Part shown: in pieces, positions 7,814 through 15,559 of the stretch
Layout: the number at the start of each line of letters is the position of its first letter
Position numbering within the stretch: the first letter of the stretch is position 1
Assembly: GCA_016215025.1 (NCBI GenBank)
Contig: JACRMI010000022.1
Coordinates: 1 to 56,798, forward strand
From: Chloroflexota bacterium
Lineage (GTDB): Bacteria; Chloroflexota; Anaerolineae; UBA4142
Reading direction: 5' to 3'
DNA: 56,798 bases
Notes under the pieces: model-generated
Databases searched by the model: none
What the model was told of the DNA's origin: nothing
Seen by the model: only the letters and a program-made list of their open reading frames with translations
Position numbers and translations under genes: made by a program

Positions 7814-8622
7814 TACTTTCCATTTCGATTCGGACATTCCGCGCAGGTAATAATCATCGGATCGGTCAGACACGCATAAACGCCATTCGGCACATTGCAG
7901 CGCGACAATTGCAAGCGCCCACCTTTGCCCAGGTACGCTTTTTGCACGCCTTCGTTGGCAACGAGTTCTTTCGCTGTTCCCTGCATCACGATGTGTCCCG
8001 TTTCGATCACATAACCACGATCCGCCACGCCCAATGCCGCGCGCGCGTTCTGTTCGACCAACAAAATCGTCGTCCCGCGCTGACGCAAATCGGCGATGAC
8101 GCGCATGATCTCACGCACCATCAACGGCGCAAGCCCCACCGACGGCTCGTCGAGCATCAGCAATTTGGGACGGCTCATCATCCCGCGCGCAATCGCCAGC
8201 ATTTGTTGTTCGCCGCCCGACATTGTGCCTGCCGCTTGCTTTTGGCGTTTCTGCAAGATGGGAAACAGCTCGAACGTTTGCTCAATATCGCGCTTGATTT
8301 CTTTATCATGTCGCTGATATGCGCCGAGCAACAAATTGTCCATCACACTCATCGTTCCAAAAACCTGACGCCGCTCCGGCACATGCCCCATGCCCATCTG
8401 GACAATTTTTTCGGCGTTGAGATCGGAAACCAGCTTATCCTCAAAATACACTTGACCCGAGCGCGGATTCAAAATTCCACATGCCGTATTGAGCAACGTG
8501 GTTTTGCCTGCGCCGTTCGCGCCGATCAACGCGATGATTTCTCCTGGCTTGACCTCCATGCTCACTTGGTCAAGCGCGCGAATTTGCCCGTAAAAGGTGC
8601 TGACGTTATTTAGACGCAACAT
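7813..8622 (-). CDS. livF: Branched-chain-type ABC transporter ATPase LivF with Cys-rich tail
   Basis: A 269-residue ABC ATPase of the LivF type. It shows Walker A GANGAGKTT, signature SGGEQQMLAIARGM, Walker B LLMLDEPSVGLAP and the switch region LLVEQNARAAL. It energises import with LivG and the LivHM permeases. I chose the ATG at 8622 (MLRLNNVS) because AGGAGC precedes it; this overlaps livG by 17 nt. LivF is usually ~235 residues. Here about 35 extra C-terminal residues follow the normal AYLG end and contain four cysteines spaced C-x8-C-x8-C-x2-C, which could bind a metal. I do not know this tail from LivF proteins. Confidence 0.9.
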   Translation of the reverse strand: MLRLNNVSTFYGQIRALDQVSMEVKPGEIIALIGANGAGKTTLLNTACGILNPRSGQVYFEDKLVSDLNAEKIVQMGMGHVPERRQVFGTMSVMDNLLLGAYQRHDKEIKRDIEQTFELFPILQKRQKQAAGTMSGGEQQMLAIARGMMSRPKLLMLDEPSVGLAPLMVREIMRVIADLRQRGTTILLVEQNARAALGVADRGYVIETGHIVMQGTAKELVANEGVQKAYLGKGGRLQLSRCNVPNGVYACLTDPMIITCAECPNRNGK

Positions 8623-9415
8623 CGTCTGCTCCTGCAGGCATCGCGGTAAAATCCTCTGCGCCCAGATATGCCGCAATTACTTTTTCATTTTGTTGAACTT
8701 GCAAAGGCGTGCCATCGGCGATCTTGGTTCCGTAATCCAAAACCATCACGCGGTCGGCGATGCCCATGACCAACTCCATATTGTGTTCGACCAGGATGAT
8801 CGTCATACCGCCTTCGCGCAATTGGCGAATCAAGTTGTCCAACTCCTCCACGTCTTTGCGCTGCAAGCCCGCGCCCGGTTCGTCGAGCAAAAGCAATTGC
8901 GGTTCCGTCGCCATCGCGCGCGCAATTTCCACCAGACGTTGTTGACCGAACGACAGATTGCCGACCATTTGCCCTGCCCGTCCGGTGAGCCCCACTTTTT
9001 CCAAGCACTGCATCGCTTGCGCGTGAACCAATTTTTCTTCGCGCCGCATTCCCGGCAAGCGTAACGCAGCTCCGACCAAACCGGCTTTGCTCTTGGTATG
9101 TCGCCCGACCAGAACATTTTCCAGCACGGTCATGTTGGAAAACAATTGGAGGTTTTGAAACGTACGCGCCAAACCACGCGCGGCGCGTTCGTACGGTGCA
9201 GTTCGCGCTAACAACGCTCCATCGAAATGCAATGTACCACCATCGAGCACATAGACGCCGGTGATCAAATTGAACAACGTCGTCTTGCCCGCGCCGTTCG
9301 GTCCGATGATCGCAAAAATTTCACAGCGTGAGACGTTGAACGACACATTGTTGACGGCGAGCACGCCGCCAAATTCTTTTTTCAAATTCTTTGCTTCAAG
9401 GATGAACTCAGGCAT
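8606..9415 (-). CDS. livG: Branched-chain-type ABC transporter ATPase LivG
   Basis: A 269-residue ABC ATPase of the LivG type with Walker A GPNGAGKTT, signature LSFGQQRLVEIARAM, Walker B LLLLDEPGAGL and switch histidine ILVEHNMELVMG. The ATG at 9415 begins MPEFILEAKNLKKEFGG; the upstream TTG at 9433 is less likely. It overlaps livM by 8 nt and livF by 17 nt, so the three are translationally coupled. In the Liv family this subunit pairs with LivF below the LivHM channel. Confidence 0.92.
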   Translation of the reverse strand: MPEFILEAKNLKKEFGGVLAVNNVSFNVSRCEIFAIIGPNGAGKTTLFNLITGVYVLDGGTLHFDGALLARTAPYERAARGLARTFQNLQLFSNMTVLENVLVGRHTKSKAGLVGAALRLPGMRREEKLVHAQAMQCLEKVGLTGRAGQMVGNLSFGQQRLVEIARAMATEPQLLLLDEPGAGLQRKDVEELDNLIRQLREGGMTIILVEHNMELVMGIADRVMVLDYGTKIADGTPLQVQQNEKVIAAYLGAEDFTAMPAGADDVASK

Positions 9416-10448
9416 GAGGTCCTGTTCCAACAATAGCAGAAGTCTGTGTTGTTTCTTTGAGCGCCTGCCGGTTCGCCTGCCATCGCCGAAGACGCAACAG
9501 CGTTCCGGTCGTCAATCCTTCCGGCAGGAAAATCATGACGATCATCAAGATCAATCCAAACGCGATGATTTCTTGCTCGCCCGATGCACCGCTGAGCAAT
9601 TGCGGCAAAACATTTCGCAGAATCTCTGTCAGCAACGTTATCGCCGCCGCGCCGAAAATCGCACCCCACACACTTGCCAAACCGCCAATGGCGACCATCA
9701 CCACCAATTCGACAGAGAGATTGATGCTGACCACCGATGGACTGATCAAGCCGATCCAAAAAACGTACAGTGCTCCGGCGATACTCGCGTAGACGGCGCT
9801 GAGCGTGAACACGGCAACTTTATAATGCGCCGCATCGACACCCAGCATCTCCGCCGCGATTTGACTGCTATGAATCGAACGGAGCGCGCGTCCAAACCGC
9901 GAGTTCACAATGTTGAGCGATAAGGCCAAAATCGCCAACGCTGCAAACCAAGTCACGTAATACATTTGGATATCGGTCTTGACTACCCAATCGCCGAACG
10001 ATAATTTGGGAATATTGCCCAAGCCATTTGGACCGCCGGTCCAGTCAGTCTGCTGCGTGAGGAATAAGGTAAAGATCACGTTCAAGCCCAGCGTCGCCAT
10101 CGCAAGGTAATTTCCGCGCAAACGCAAAATCGGAATGGCGATGATGTATGCGAGGACGCCCGTCAGCGCAGCGGCGGCGACAATCGCAACCGGCGTCGGC
10201 ACACCCAGCCGCGCGGCGAGAATGCCCGCCGTGTAACCACCCATGCCATAAAAGACCGCATGACCCAGCGAAATTTGCCCGGCATAACCCATCAACAACG
10301 ATAGCCCAACGGTGAGGATGGTGTGCAAGGCGATAAAGATCAAAATGCTTACCTGATAATTGTTGGGCAAGTAGAATGGCAAAATGCTCAAGATCAACGC
10401 GAGCAAAATCAAACCGATAAAATTACCGTAACCGGCGAAACGTTTCAT
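9408..10448 (-). CDS. livM: Branched-chain-type ABC transporter permease LivM
   Basis: A 346-residue inner-membrane permease with about nine hydrophobic segments, beginning MKRFAGYGNFIGLILLALILSILPF. The family stretch GYAGQISLGHAVFYGMGGYTAG and the EAA-like loop LRSIHSSQIAAEMLGVD are visible. With LivH it forms the translocation path. It starts 3 bp after the livH stop. The Liv family carries branched-chain amino acids but also aromatic acids and amides; its place between two aryl-acid activation modules suggests an aromatic substrate here (inference). Confidence 0.92.
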   Translation of the reverse strand: MKRFAGYGNFIGLILLALILSILPFYLPNNYQVSILIFIALHTILTVGLSLLMGYAGQISLGHAVFYGMGGYTAGILAARLGVPTPVAIVAAAALTGVLAYIIAIPILRLRGNYLAMATLGLNVIFTLFLTQQTDWTGGPNGLGNIPKLSFGDWVVKTDIQMYYVTWFAALAILALSLNIVNSRFGRALRSIHSSQIAAEMLGVDAAHYKVAVFTLSAVYASIAGALYVFWIGLISPSVVSINLSVELVVMVAIGGLASVWGAIFGAAAITLLTEILRNVLPQLLSGASGEQEIIAFGLILMIVMIFLPEGLTTGTLLRLRRWQANRQALKETTQTSAIVGTGPHA

Positions 10449-10451
10449 TGG

Positions 10452-11378
10452 CTACAACCCACTCTCTTGTTGCTTTGCGCCTTGACCTAAGAGACCACTA
10501 AGACGCGCGGCGAGAATGACGAACAAGACGAGAAACGCAATCGCATCTTTGTACGCCGATGAAATAAAGCCAGCGCCGAGCGCTTCAAGCACCCCCAGGA
10601 CGATTCCGCCCATCACAGCGCCTGACACACTATTCATTCCGCCCATGATCGCGGCGACGAATCCTTTTAGCCCAAGCAGTTCGCCCGATTCGTACGCCAT
10701 CGGCGTGGACGGTGCAATGACGATGCCGCCAATCGCGCCAATCGCCGCACTCAACGCAAACGAAAACATCGCCATCTTGTTGCTATCGATGCCCATCAAG
10801 CGCGCCGCGATGCGATTGATCGAACAGGCGCGCAACGCCTTGCCGAGCATCGTTCGCTCGAAGAAAAAGTAGAGCAAGACCAAAATCACCAGCGTCGTAC
10901 CGATCACCCAAAAATTTTGCAAGATCAAATACGCGCCCATAAACTGGATTGGCGCGCCTTTCGTAAAGGTTGGCAAACTAAATGGATCCGTTCCCCAAAC
11001 GATCAACGAAAATCCACGCAACGCGATGGATGCGCCGATTGTGATGATAATCAACGACACCACGGATGCACCTTTTGCCGTGCGAATCGCGACTTGGTAG
11101 AGCAACAGACCCAGCACCCCGACAATCAAAACAGCCAGGATAATCGCAATCGGCAATGGCAAATTGAACGAGACTTTGATCACACGGTTGAAGAGAGAAG
11201 TATTGCTGGAAAGCGTAATCGTAATCAGCGCGCCGAGCATCGCAAATTCGCCTTGCGCGAAATTGATAATGCCCGTCACGTTATGAATGACGACAAAGCC
11301 CAGCGCGATCAACGCGTAGATACTGCCAACGGTGATCCCAGCAAACAAGAGCTGTACAATCTGACTTTCAAGAGCCAT
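10452..11378 (-). CDS. livH: Branched-chain-type ABC transporter permease LivH
   Basis: A 308-residue polytopic permease of the LivH type, with GSIYALIALGFVVIHNVTGIINFAQGEF at the N-terminus, the EAA-like LRACSINRIAARLMGID loop and GGMNSVSGAVMGG near the C-terminus. It pairs with LivM. The ATG at 11378 follows AAGGTG. A strong hairpin separates it from the binding-protein gene upstream in the transcript, which would allow more binding protein than permease to be made. Confidence 0.92.
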   Translation of the reverse strand: MALESQIVQLLFAGITVGSIYALIALGFVVIHNVTGIINFAQGEFAMLGALITITLSSNTSLFNRVIKVSFNLPLPIAIILAVLIVGVLGLLLYQVAIRTAKGASVVSLIIITIGASIALRGFSLIVWGTDPFSLPTFTKGAPIQFMGAYLILQNFWVIGTTLVILVLLYFFFERTMLGKALRACSINRIAARLMGIDSNKMAMFSFALSAAIGAIGGIVIAPSTPMAYESGELLGLKGFVAAIMGGMNSVSGAVMGGIVLGVLEALGAGFISSAYKDAIAFLVLFVILAARLSGLLGQGAKQQESGL

Positions 11379-11390
11379 TGATTCACCTTG

Positions 11391-11437
11391 TGTAGGGGCG
11401 ACAGCGCCATCTTCGGTGGCGAGACGTCGCCCCTACA
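11391..11437. repeat. Strong nested hairpin between livK and livH
   Basis: TGTAGGGGCGAC (11391-11402) and GTCGCCCCTACA (11426-11437) pair perfectly over 12 bp. The loop holds a smaller GCGCCATC/GGTGGCG hairpin. The same inner hairpin type occurs at ~39680 and ~52032, so this is a dispersed repeat. Between a binding-protein gene and its permease it could act as an mRNA processing or stability site. Confidence 0.8.
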
Positions 11438-11444
11438 GGGTAGA

Positions 11445-12848
11445 TTACTTGACGTCGGGCATGTTCTTGTAATCAGCGGGAGCAACGTAAACCCAGGTGC
11501 CTTTTTTGATTTCGTTCAAGACCATGGATTCCTTCGCCACGCCGGTGTGGTCGCTGGACGTCCAAGTGAAGATGCCAGTGACGCCGACAAAATTCTTGAC
11601 GCCACCGCCTTCAAAGAACGCTTGGAGTTTGGCAGGATCGGAACCAACGTCGCCGAGCGCTTTAACGGCGATCATGACCGCATCCCAACCGTGGCCACCA
11701 AACGTGCTGATGGGTGCGCCTTTGGTGAATGCGGTGTAATCCGCTACATATTTGGCAAGAATAGCTTTTTGCGGATCACTGTCCGGCAGTTCCTTGTAGG
11801 TCAACAACTTGCCAATGGGGAATAGAATTCCTTCCGATGCCTCTTTGGCGAGGTTGATAAAATCGACGTTACCAATACCGTGATTGTGAACGATGGGAAC
11901 GGTAAAGCCGAGTTGCTTGGCTTGCACGGTGAGGGTCGCGCCTTCAGCCGAGGTGGCATGAATAACAAGGGCTTGTGGATTCAAACCTTTGATCTTGGTC
12001 AACTGCGCGGTGAAATCCTTGTCACCTGGCTGGAAGAGTTCGTCGGCGAGGATTTCGATGCCAGTGCCTGGGAAGATTGCCTTCATCGCGGCGCGCGAGT
12101 CCTGACCAAAGGCATTATTCACACCCACGGAAGCAACCTTGGTGATGCCCTTGGCTTTGAGGTAATCCGCTTGAACCTGGGTAACAGGAATATTACTCTG
12201 CGGCGTCTTAAACACCCATTTCTTTTCCTTGCCATCCGCACCCGTCACGATCGTGCTCGCGGATGCCATCGAAATGAGCGGGATGCTGTTGGCAGTCGCA
12301 TAGTCCGCCATCGCAATGCTCGCCGGGCTGCCGCTTGATCCAATCAAGACCGCAACCTTGTCCTGTTCGACAAGCTTCTTGGCGGCGAGCGTCGCCTTGC
12401 TGGCATCGCTCGCGTCATCTTCGGTGATAATGACAAGTTGGTGCATCTTGCCATCGGCACCCTTAATGCCGCCGGCTTTATTGATTTGCTCCTGCAACAT
12501 CAATGCCGTATCGCGTTCGGGGATACCGAGCGAGGACACCGGACCAGTCACAGATGAAACAAATCCGACTTTGTAGGGGTCGCCGGCGACTGGTGCGGCG
12601 GTTGGCGGGACAGCCGTTGGTGCCGCCGTCGGGGCGGGGGCGGAACTGGATGCGACCGAACTCGATGCAACGGAACTCGCCGCCGAGCTGCTTGAAGCTA
12701 CGGTGGGCTTGGGCACATCAGTCGGTTTAGGTGCCGCGGTTGGCGGCGCGGCGGTGGGCGCGGGAGTCGGTGCGGGCGCGCAAGCGGCAAGCATTGCAAA
12801 AACGACCAGACTCAATGCCACCATCAGCAAGACGTGTCGTACTTTCAT
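11445..12848 (-). CDS. livK: ABC transporter substrate-binding lipoprotein LivK-like
   Basis: A 467-residue periplasmic-binding-protein type 1 lipoprotein. Residues 1-23 form a lipoprotein signal with lipobox LAAC (Cys23). A ~65-residue linker rich in Ala, Pro, Thr and Ser follows, including SSSSAASSVASSS. The receptor domain starts at YKVGFVSSVTGPVSSLGIPERDTALM and includes IGSSGSPASIAMADYA and GVNNAFGQDSRAAM. It delivers substrate to LivHM. The long low-complexity spacer is common in Chloroflexota lipoproteins and probably spans the cell wall. A strong AAGGAGGAGC site precedes the ATG at 12848. Ligand unknown; amino acid or aromatic acid. Confidence 0.92.
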   Translation of the reverse strand: MKVRHVLLMVALSLVVFAMLAACAPAPTPAPTAAPPTAAPKPTDVPKPTVASSSSAASSVASSSVASSSAPAPTAAPTAVPPTAAPVAGDPYKVGFVSSVTGPVSSLGIPERDTALMLQEQINKAGGIKGADGKMHQLVIITEDDASDASKATLAAKKLVEQDKVAVLIGSSGSPASIAMADYATANSIPLISMASASTIVTGADGKEKKWVFKTPQSNIPVTQVQADYLKAKGITKVASVGVNNAFGQDSRAAMKAIFPGTGIEILADELFQPGDKDFTAQLTKIKGLNPQALVIHATSAEGATLTVQAKQLGFTVPIVHNHGIGNVDFINLAKEASEGILFPIGKLLTYKELPDSDPQKAILAKYVADYTAFTKGAPISTFGGHGWDAVMIAVKALGDVGSDPAKLQAFFEGGGVKNFVGVTGIFTWTSSDHTGVAKESMVLNEIKKGTWVYVAPADYKNMPDVK

Positions 12849-13008
12849 TTCTGCTCCTCCTTGGAGTGGAGATTGAAGGTTAACTTTGGAATTTCAATTC
12901 CGCTTTCAATCTCTTTCAAATAATCCTCTCTTCCTCTTCTCCGCAAACCAATTGAATCGTACTTTGCTCAGTCCTCACCTCCTTCGCTCGATGCAATCTC
13001 AAAGCACA

Positions 13009-14283
13009 TTACGCTTTGCGCTTGTCCACGACGCGAACTGCTTTGCCGGGCGCGCGCGGCAATTCGCCTGCCTTGACAAACTGCGGCTCAACGCTAAGCC
13101 CAACATAGTCGTATAACTCGCGCTTGATGCGCGCAATCAACTCGGAAGACAGAGGAGCAGCAAGTTCAACAACGAGTTCCATGGTTTCGTTACCATGTGG
13201 ATCATGCGCCAGAATGATTTGATAATCGGCAGCCACACCTTCTTGCCGCAACAAGATCGTTTCGATCTGGCTGGGATAAAAGTTGACGCCTTTGTAAATA
13301 ATCATGTCGTCGGTGCGTCCGCGGAACCGATCGATGCGCAGATGGGTGCGCCCGCATGAACATTTTTCGCGTGATACGATACGCGTCATGTCACCGGTGC
13401 GATAGCGAATCATGGGAGATGCTTGGCGCGTTAGTGTCGTAATCACCAATTCGCCGTCGGTCCCATCGTTCACGACTTGACCCGTTTTGGGATTGACGAT
13501 TTCGGCGAGATAATGGTCCTGCCAAATATGAATACCCTGGTGCGCGGCGCAATCGATACCCATCCCCACGCCACCCGTCTCCGTCATCCCGATAATATCG
13601 AACGTTTCGATGCCCATGTCGCGTTCGATCTTTTTGCGCAGCTCCTCGCTCCACATCTCCGAACCGAAAATGCCGACGCGCAATTTCGATTTTTTGAAAT
13701 CGAAATTTTCTTCCCTCGCCGCTTCGATCAATCGAATGGGATACGTGGCGATAGCCGTCAACACCGTCGCGCCCAAATCTTGCATCAACTGAAATTGCAG
13801 CAAGGTGCGTCCGGGACCCACCGGAATGTAGAACGCGCCGATGGTTTCCGCGCCGAAATGAAAACCGAATCCACCGTTGGGCAAACCAAACGACGGCGTG
13901 ATTTGAATCACATCATCGGACGTTACACCGGCGGCAGTGTAACAACGCGCCATGATTTCGCCCCACTGCGCGATGTCGCTTTTGGTGTACGGGCAAATCA
14001 CCGGCTTGCCGGTCGTCCCAGAACTCATTTGCATTCGGGCGAAATCTTTGCGGGGCGCACACGCGTAGCCAAATGGATATGCGGCACGCAAATCGCTTTT
14101 CGTGAGCAGAGGAAATTTTTGGATGCCGTCGAGTGAGGTCAATGCATCGGGACTCGGTTTGCCTAGTTTTTCATAGTACGTTGGATTGTTCGCCGCAATG
14201 CGCGCGACCGTTTCGCGCAAGCGTGCAAGCTGCAAACGCTCGAGATCGCTACCATCCATTGCTTCACATTCCGGCTGCCACAT
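13009..14283 (-). CDS. paaK: Phenylacetate-CoA ligase family protein (copy 2)
   Basis: A 424-residue PaaK-type aryl-CoA ligase: [20 protein letters not shown] near residue 95, FDIIGMTETGGVGMG, CSCGRT and GRTDDMIIYKGVNFYPSQIE. It activates an aromatic acid with ATP and CoA. The ATG at 14283 (MWQPECEAMDG) follows GAGGTG at 5-nt spacing. The longer frame to 14385 has an N-terminus encoded by a GCCAAA-word repeat and is rejected. It follows iorB2 and precedes livK, mirroring the order iorA-iorB-paaK of the first module. Copies 1 and 2 differ clearly, so they probably have different substrates. Confidence 0.9.
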   Translation of the reverse strand: MWQPECEAMDGSDLERLQLARLRETVARIAANNPTYYEKLGKPSPDALTSLDGIQKFPLLTKSDLRAAYPFGYACAPRKDFARMQMSSGTTGKPVICPYTKSDIAQWGEIMARCYTAAGVTSDDVIQITPSFGLPNGGFGFHFGAETIGAFYIPVGPGRTLLQFQLMQDLGATVLTAIATYPIRLIEAAREENFDFKKSKLRVGIFGSEMWSEELRKKIERDMGIETFDIIGMTETGGVGMGIDCAAHQGIHIWQDHYLAEIVNPKTGQVVNDGTDGELVITTLTRQASPMIRYRTGDMTRIVSREKCSCGRTHLRIDRFRGRTDDMIIYKGVNFYPSQIETILLRQEGVAADYQIILAHDPHGNETMELVVELAAPLSSELIARIKRELYDYVGLSVEPQFVKAGELPRAPGKAVRVVDKRKA

Positions 14284-14292
14284 AAACACCTC

Positions 14293-14399
14293 AAAGTGCC
14301 AAAGCTGCCAATGGCTGAGGCGAAGTTCGCCACAGTCAAACCAAACTTGCCAAAATCTCTTTTGGCCCATTTGGTTGTTTGGCAAATTTGGCTTATTTG
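14293..14399. repeat. GCCAAA/TTTGGC word array between iorB2 and paaK copy 2
   Basis: Words of about 9 nt containing TGCCAAA occur on the left (14293-14355), and the inverse TTTGGC words (TTTGGCCCA, TTTGGCAAA, TTTGGCTTA) occur on the right up to the iorB2 stop region. A second array with the same word occurs at 46319-46370. Confidence 0.7.
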
Positions 14400-14962
14400 A
14401 TCTGCTGTCCTTCTGCGAATGCGCGTTGATTGAGTGCTAGAAATTTCGGCGGAATGCGCTGACGCAAAATCGCATCCCACGATTCTTGTTTCAATGGAAT
14501 ATGCTTGGAGACTGCGCCGAGCAAAATCAAACTGGCGACGCGTTCGTTGCCCAATTTACGCGCCATCTCCGTCGCATTCAGCGTCATGACGCGATACGGT
14601 TTCGTCTTGAGAAATCCAACGGGGTCGTCGGGATACGTGACCGCCGTGTTCAAATACGTCGGCTCGATACGATGCTCGTTAATAATCAGCACGCCGCCGG
14701 GTTTGAGATAATGGGCGTGCCGCACCGCTTCGAGTTTTTCAAACGCGACCATGACATCGACTTGACCGCGCAGGTTCAATGGCGAGTACACGCGCTCGCC
14801 AAAGCGAATGTGGCTGACGACGGCGCCACCGCGCTGCGCCGCGCCATGCACTTCGCCCTGTTTGACATCGTAGCCTTCATTTGCGGCGACGAGCGCCAAC
14901 ACCTCGCTCGCCAACACGACGCCTTGTCCACCGACACCTGCGAATAACAAATTATGAGTCAT
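14393..14962 (-). CDS. iorB: Indolepyruvate:ferredoxin oxidoreductase beta subunit (pair 2)
   Basis: A 189-residue IorB paralogue: LLFAGVGGQGVVLASEVLALVA, KQGEVHGAAQRGGAVVSHIRFG and PGGVLIINEHRIEP. The start chosen is the ATG at 14962 (MTHNLLFAG), which has GGAG six bases upstream; an ATG at 14986 lies in the edge of a heptad array. It lies between the thioesterase gene and paaK copy 2. It would partner IorA2 (15560-17344), from which it is separated by the thioesterase gene. Confidence 0.88.
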   Translation of the reverse strand: MTHNLLFAGVGGQGVVLASEVLALVAANEGYDVKQGEVHGAAQRGGAVVSHIRFGERVYSPLNLRGQVDVMVAFEKLEAVRHAHYLKPGGVLIINEHRIEPTYLNTAVTYPDDPVGFLKTKPYRVMTLNATEMARKLGNERVASLILLGAVSKHIPLKQESWDAILRQRIPPKFLALNQRAFAEGQQIK

Positions 14963-14980
14963 GTTCATCTCCGCTTTGAG

Positions 14981-15036
14981 ATTCACGTTTCACGAGTCAC
15001 AAATCACGCGATGTGATACGTGAACCGTGATTCGTG
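14981..15036. repeat. Eight-word heptad array with dyad symmetry
   Basis: Exactly 56 nt made of eight 7-nt words. The first four are of the type ATTCACG, TTTCACG, AATCACG; then three (ATACGTG, AACCGTG, ATTCGTG) of the complementary type after CGATGTG. The phase is kept through the centre. It lies between the thioesterase stop and the iorB2 ribosome site. Confidence 0.92.
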
Positions 15037-15040
15037 AAAT

Positions 15041-15421
15041 CTATTTGATGAATGTTTCATTCTTTCGATACGCGGTCGCTTGCGCGGCAGCGACCAACTT
15101 GCCGTTCGAGTCCGTGACCGTCAGATGATACAAGCCGATGCGCGTGCTCAACGATTCTTCTTTCGCTTCGGCGATCAGTTTTGTTCCGACTTGGACCGCT
15201 TCGAGAAAATTGATTTTCACTTCGAGCGCGAGTGCCGTTTGCCCGTACGAGTTACACGCCGCCGCAAACGCATAATCGGCAATCGTAAATATCGCCGCGC
15301 CGTGCGCGATGTTGTGCGCGTTGACCATCTGATCGGTGACGGTCGTTTCACACTTGGCATATCCCTCGCGCAATTCCACCAACTTGATACCCAACGATGC
15401 TGCAAACTTGTCCTTGAGCAT
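15041..15421 (-). CDS. paaI: PaaI-type hotdog thioesterase
   Basis: About 126 residues of hotdog fold related to PaaI, which hydrolyses aryl-acyl-CoA thioesters and frees trapped CoA. Family features are FAASLGIKLVELREGYAKCE, VNAHNIAHGAAIFTIADYAFAAACNS (catalytic Asp and the HGG-like HGA) and LALEVKINFLEAVQVG. The frame extends to 15538, but its first ~40 codons are made of CTGTCCAA-type word repeats and an arginine-rich inverted repeat (GCGAACGCT/AGCGTTCGC). I therefore place the start near Met at 15421, though no good ribosome site is seen there. It sits between the iorA2 and iorB2 genes. Confidence 0.75.
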   Translation of the reverse strand: MLKDKFAASLGIKLVELREGYAKCETTVTDQMVNAHNIAHGAAIFTIADYAFAAACNSYGQTALALEVKINFLEAVQVGTKLIAEAKEESLSTRIGLYHLTVTDSNGKLVAAAQATAYRKNETFIK

Positions 15422-15490
15422 AAAGTCGTGAATTTCGCGCGACACCTTGCGAACGCTGCGGCTCGCACGAACGCTACGGCGAGCGTTCGC

Positions 15491-15547
15491 TACTGTCTCA
15501 CTGTCCAACTGTCCCACTGTTGACTGTTTACTGTTCACTGTTCACTG
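15491..15547. repeat. Octad-then-heptad word array between iorA2 and the thioesterase
   Basis: 8-nt words (CACTGTCC, AACTGTCC) change to 7-nt words (TTGACTG, TTTACTG, TTCACTG, TTCACTG; 15520-15547). The longest thioesterase reading frame would begin inside it. Confidence 0.85.
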
Positions 15548-15559
15548 ATCTCACGCGCC

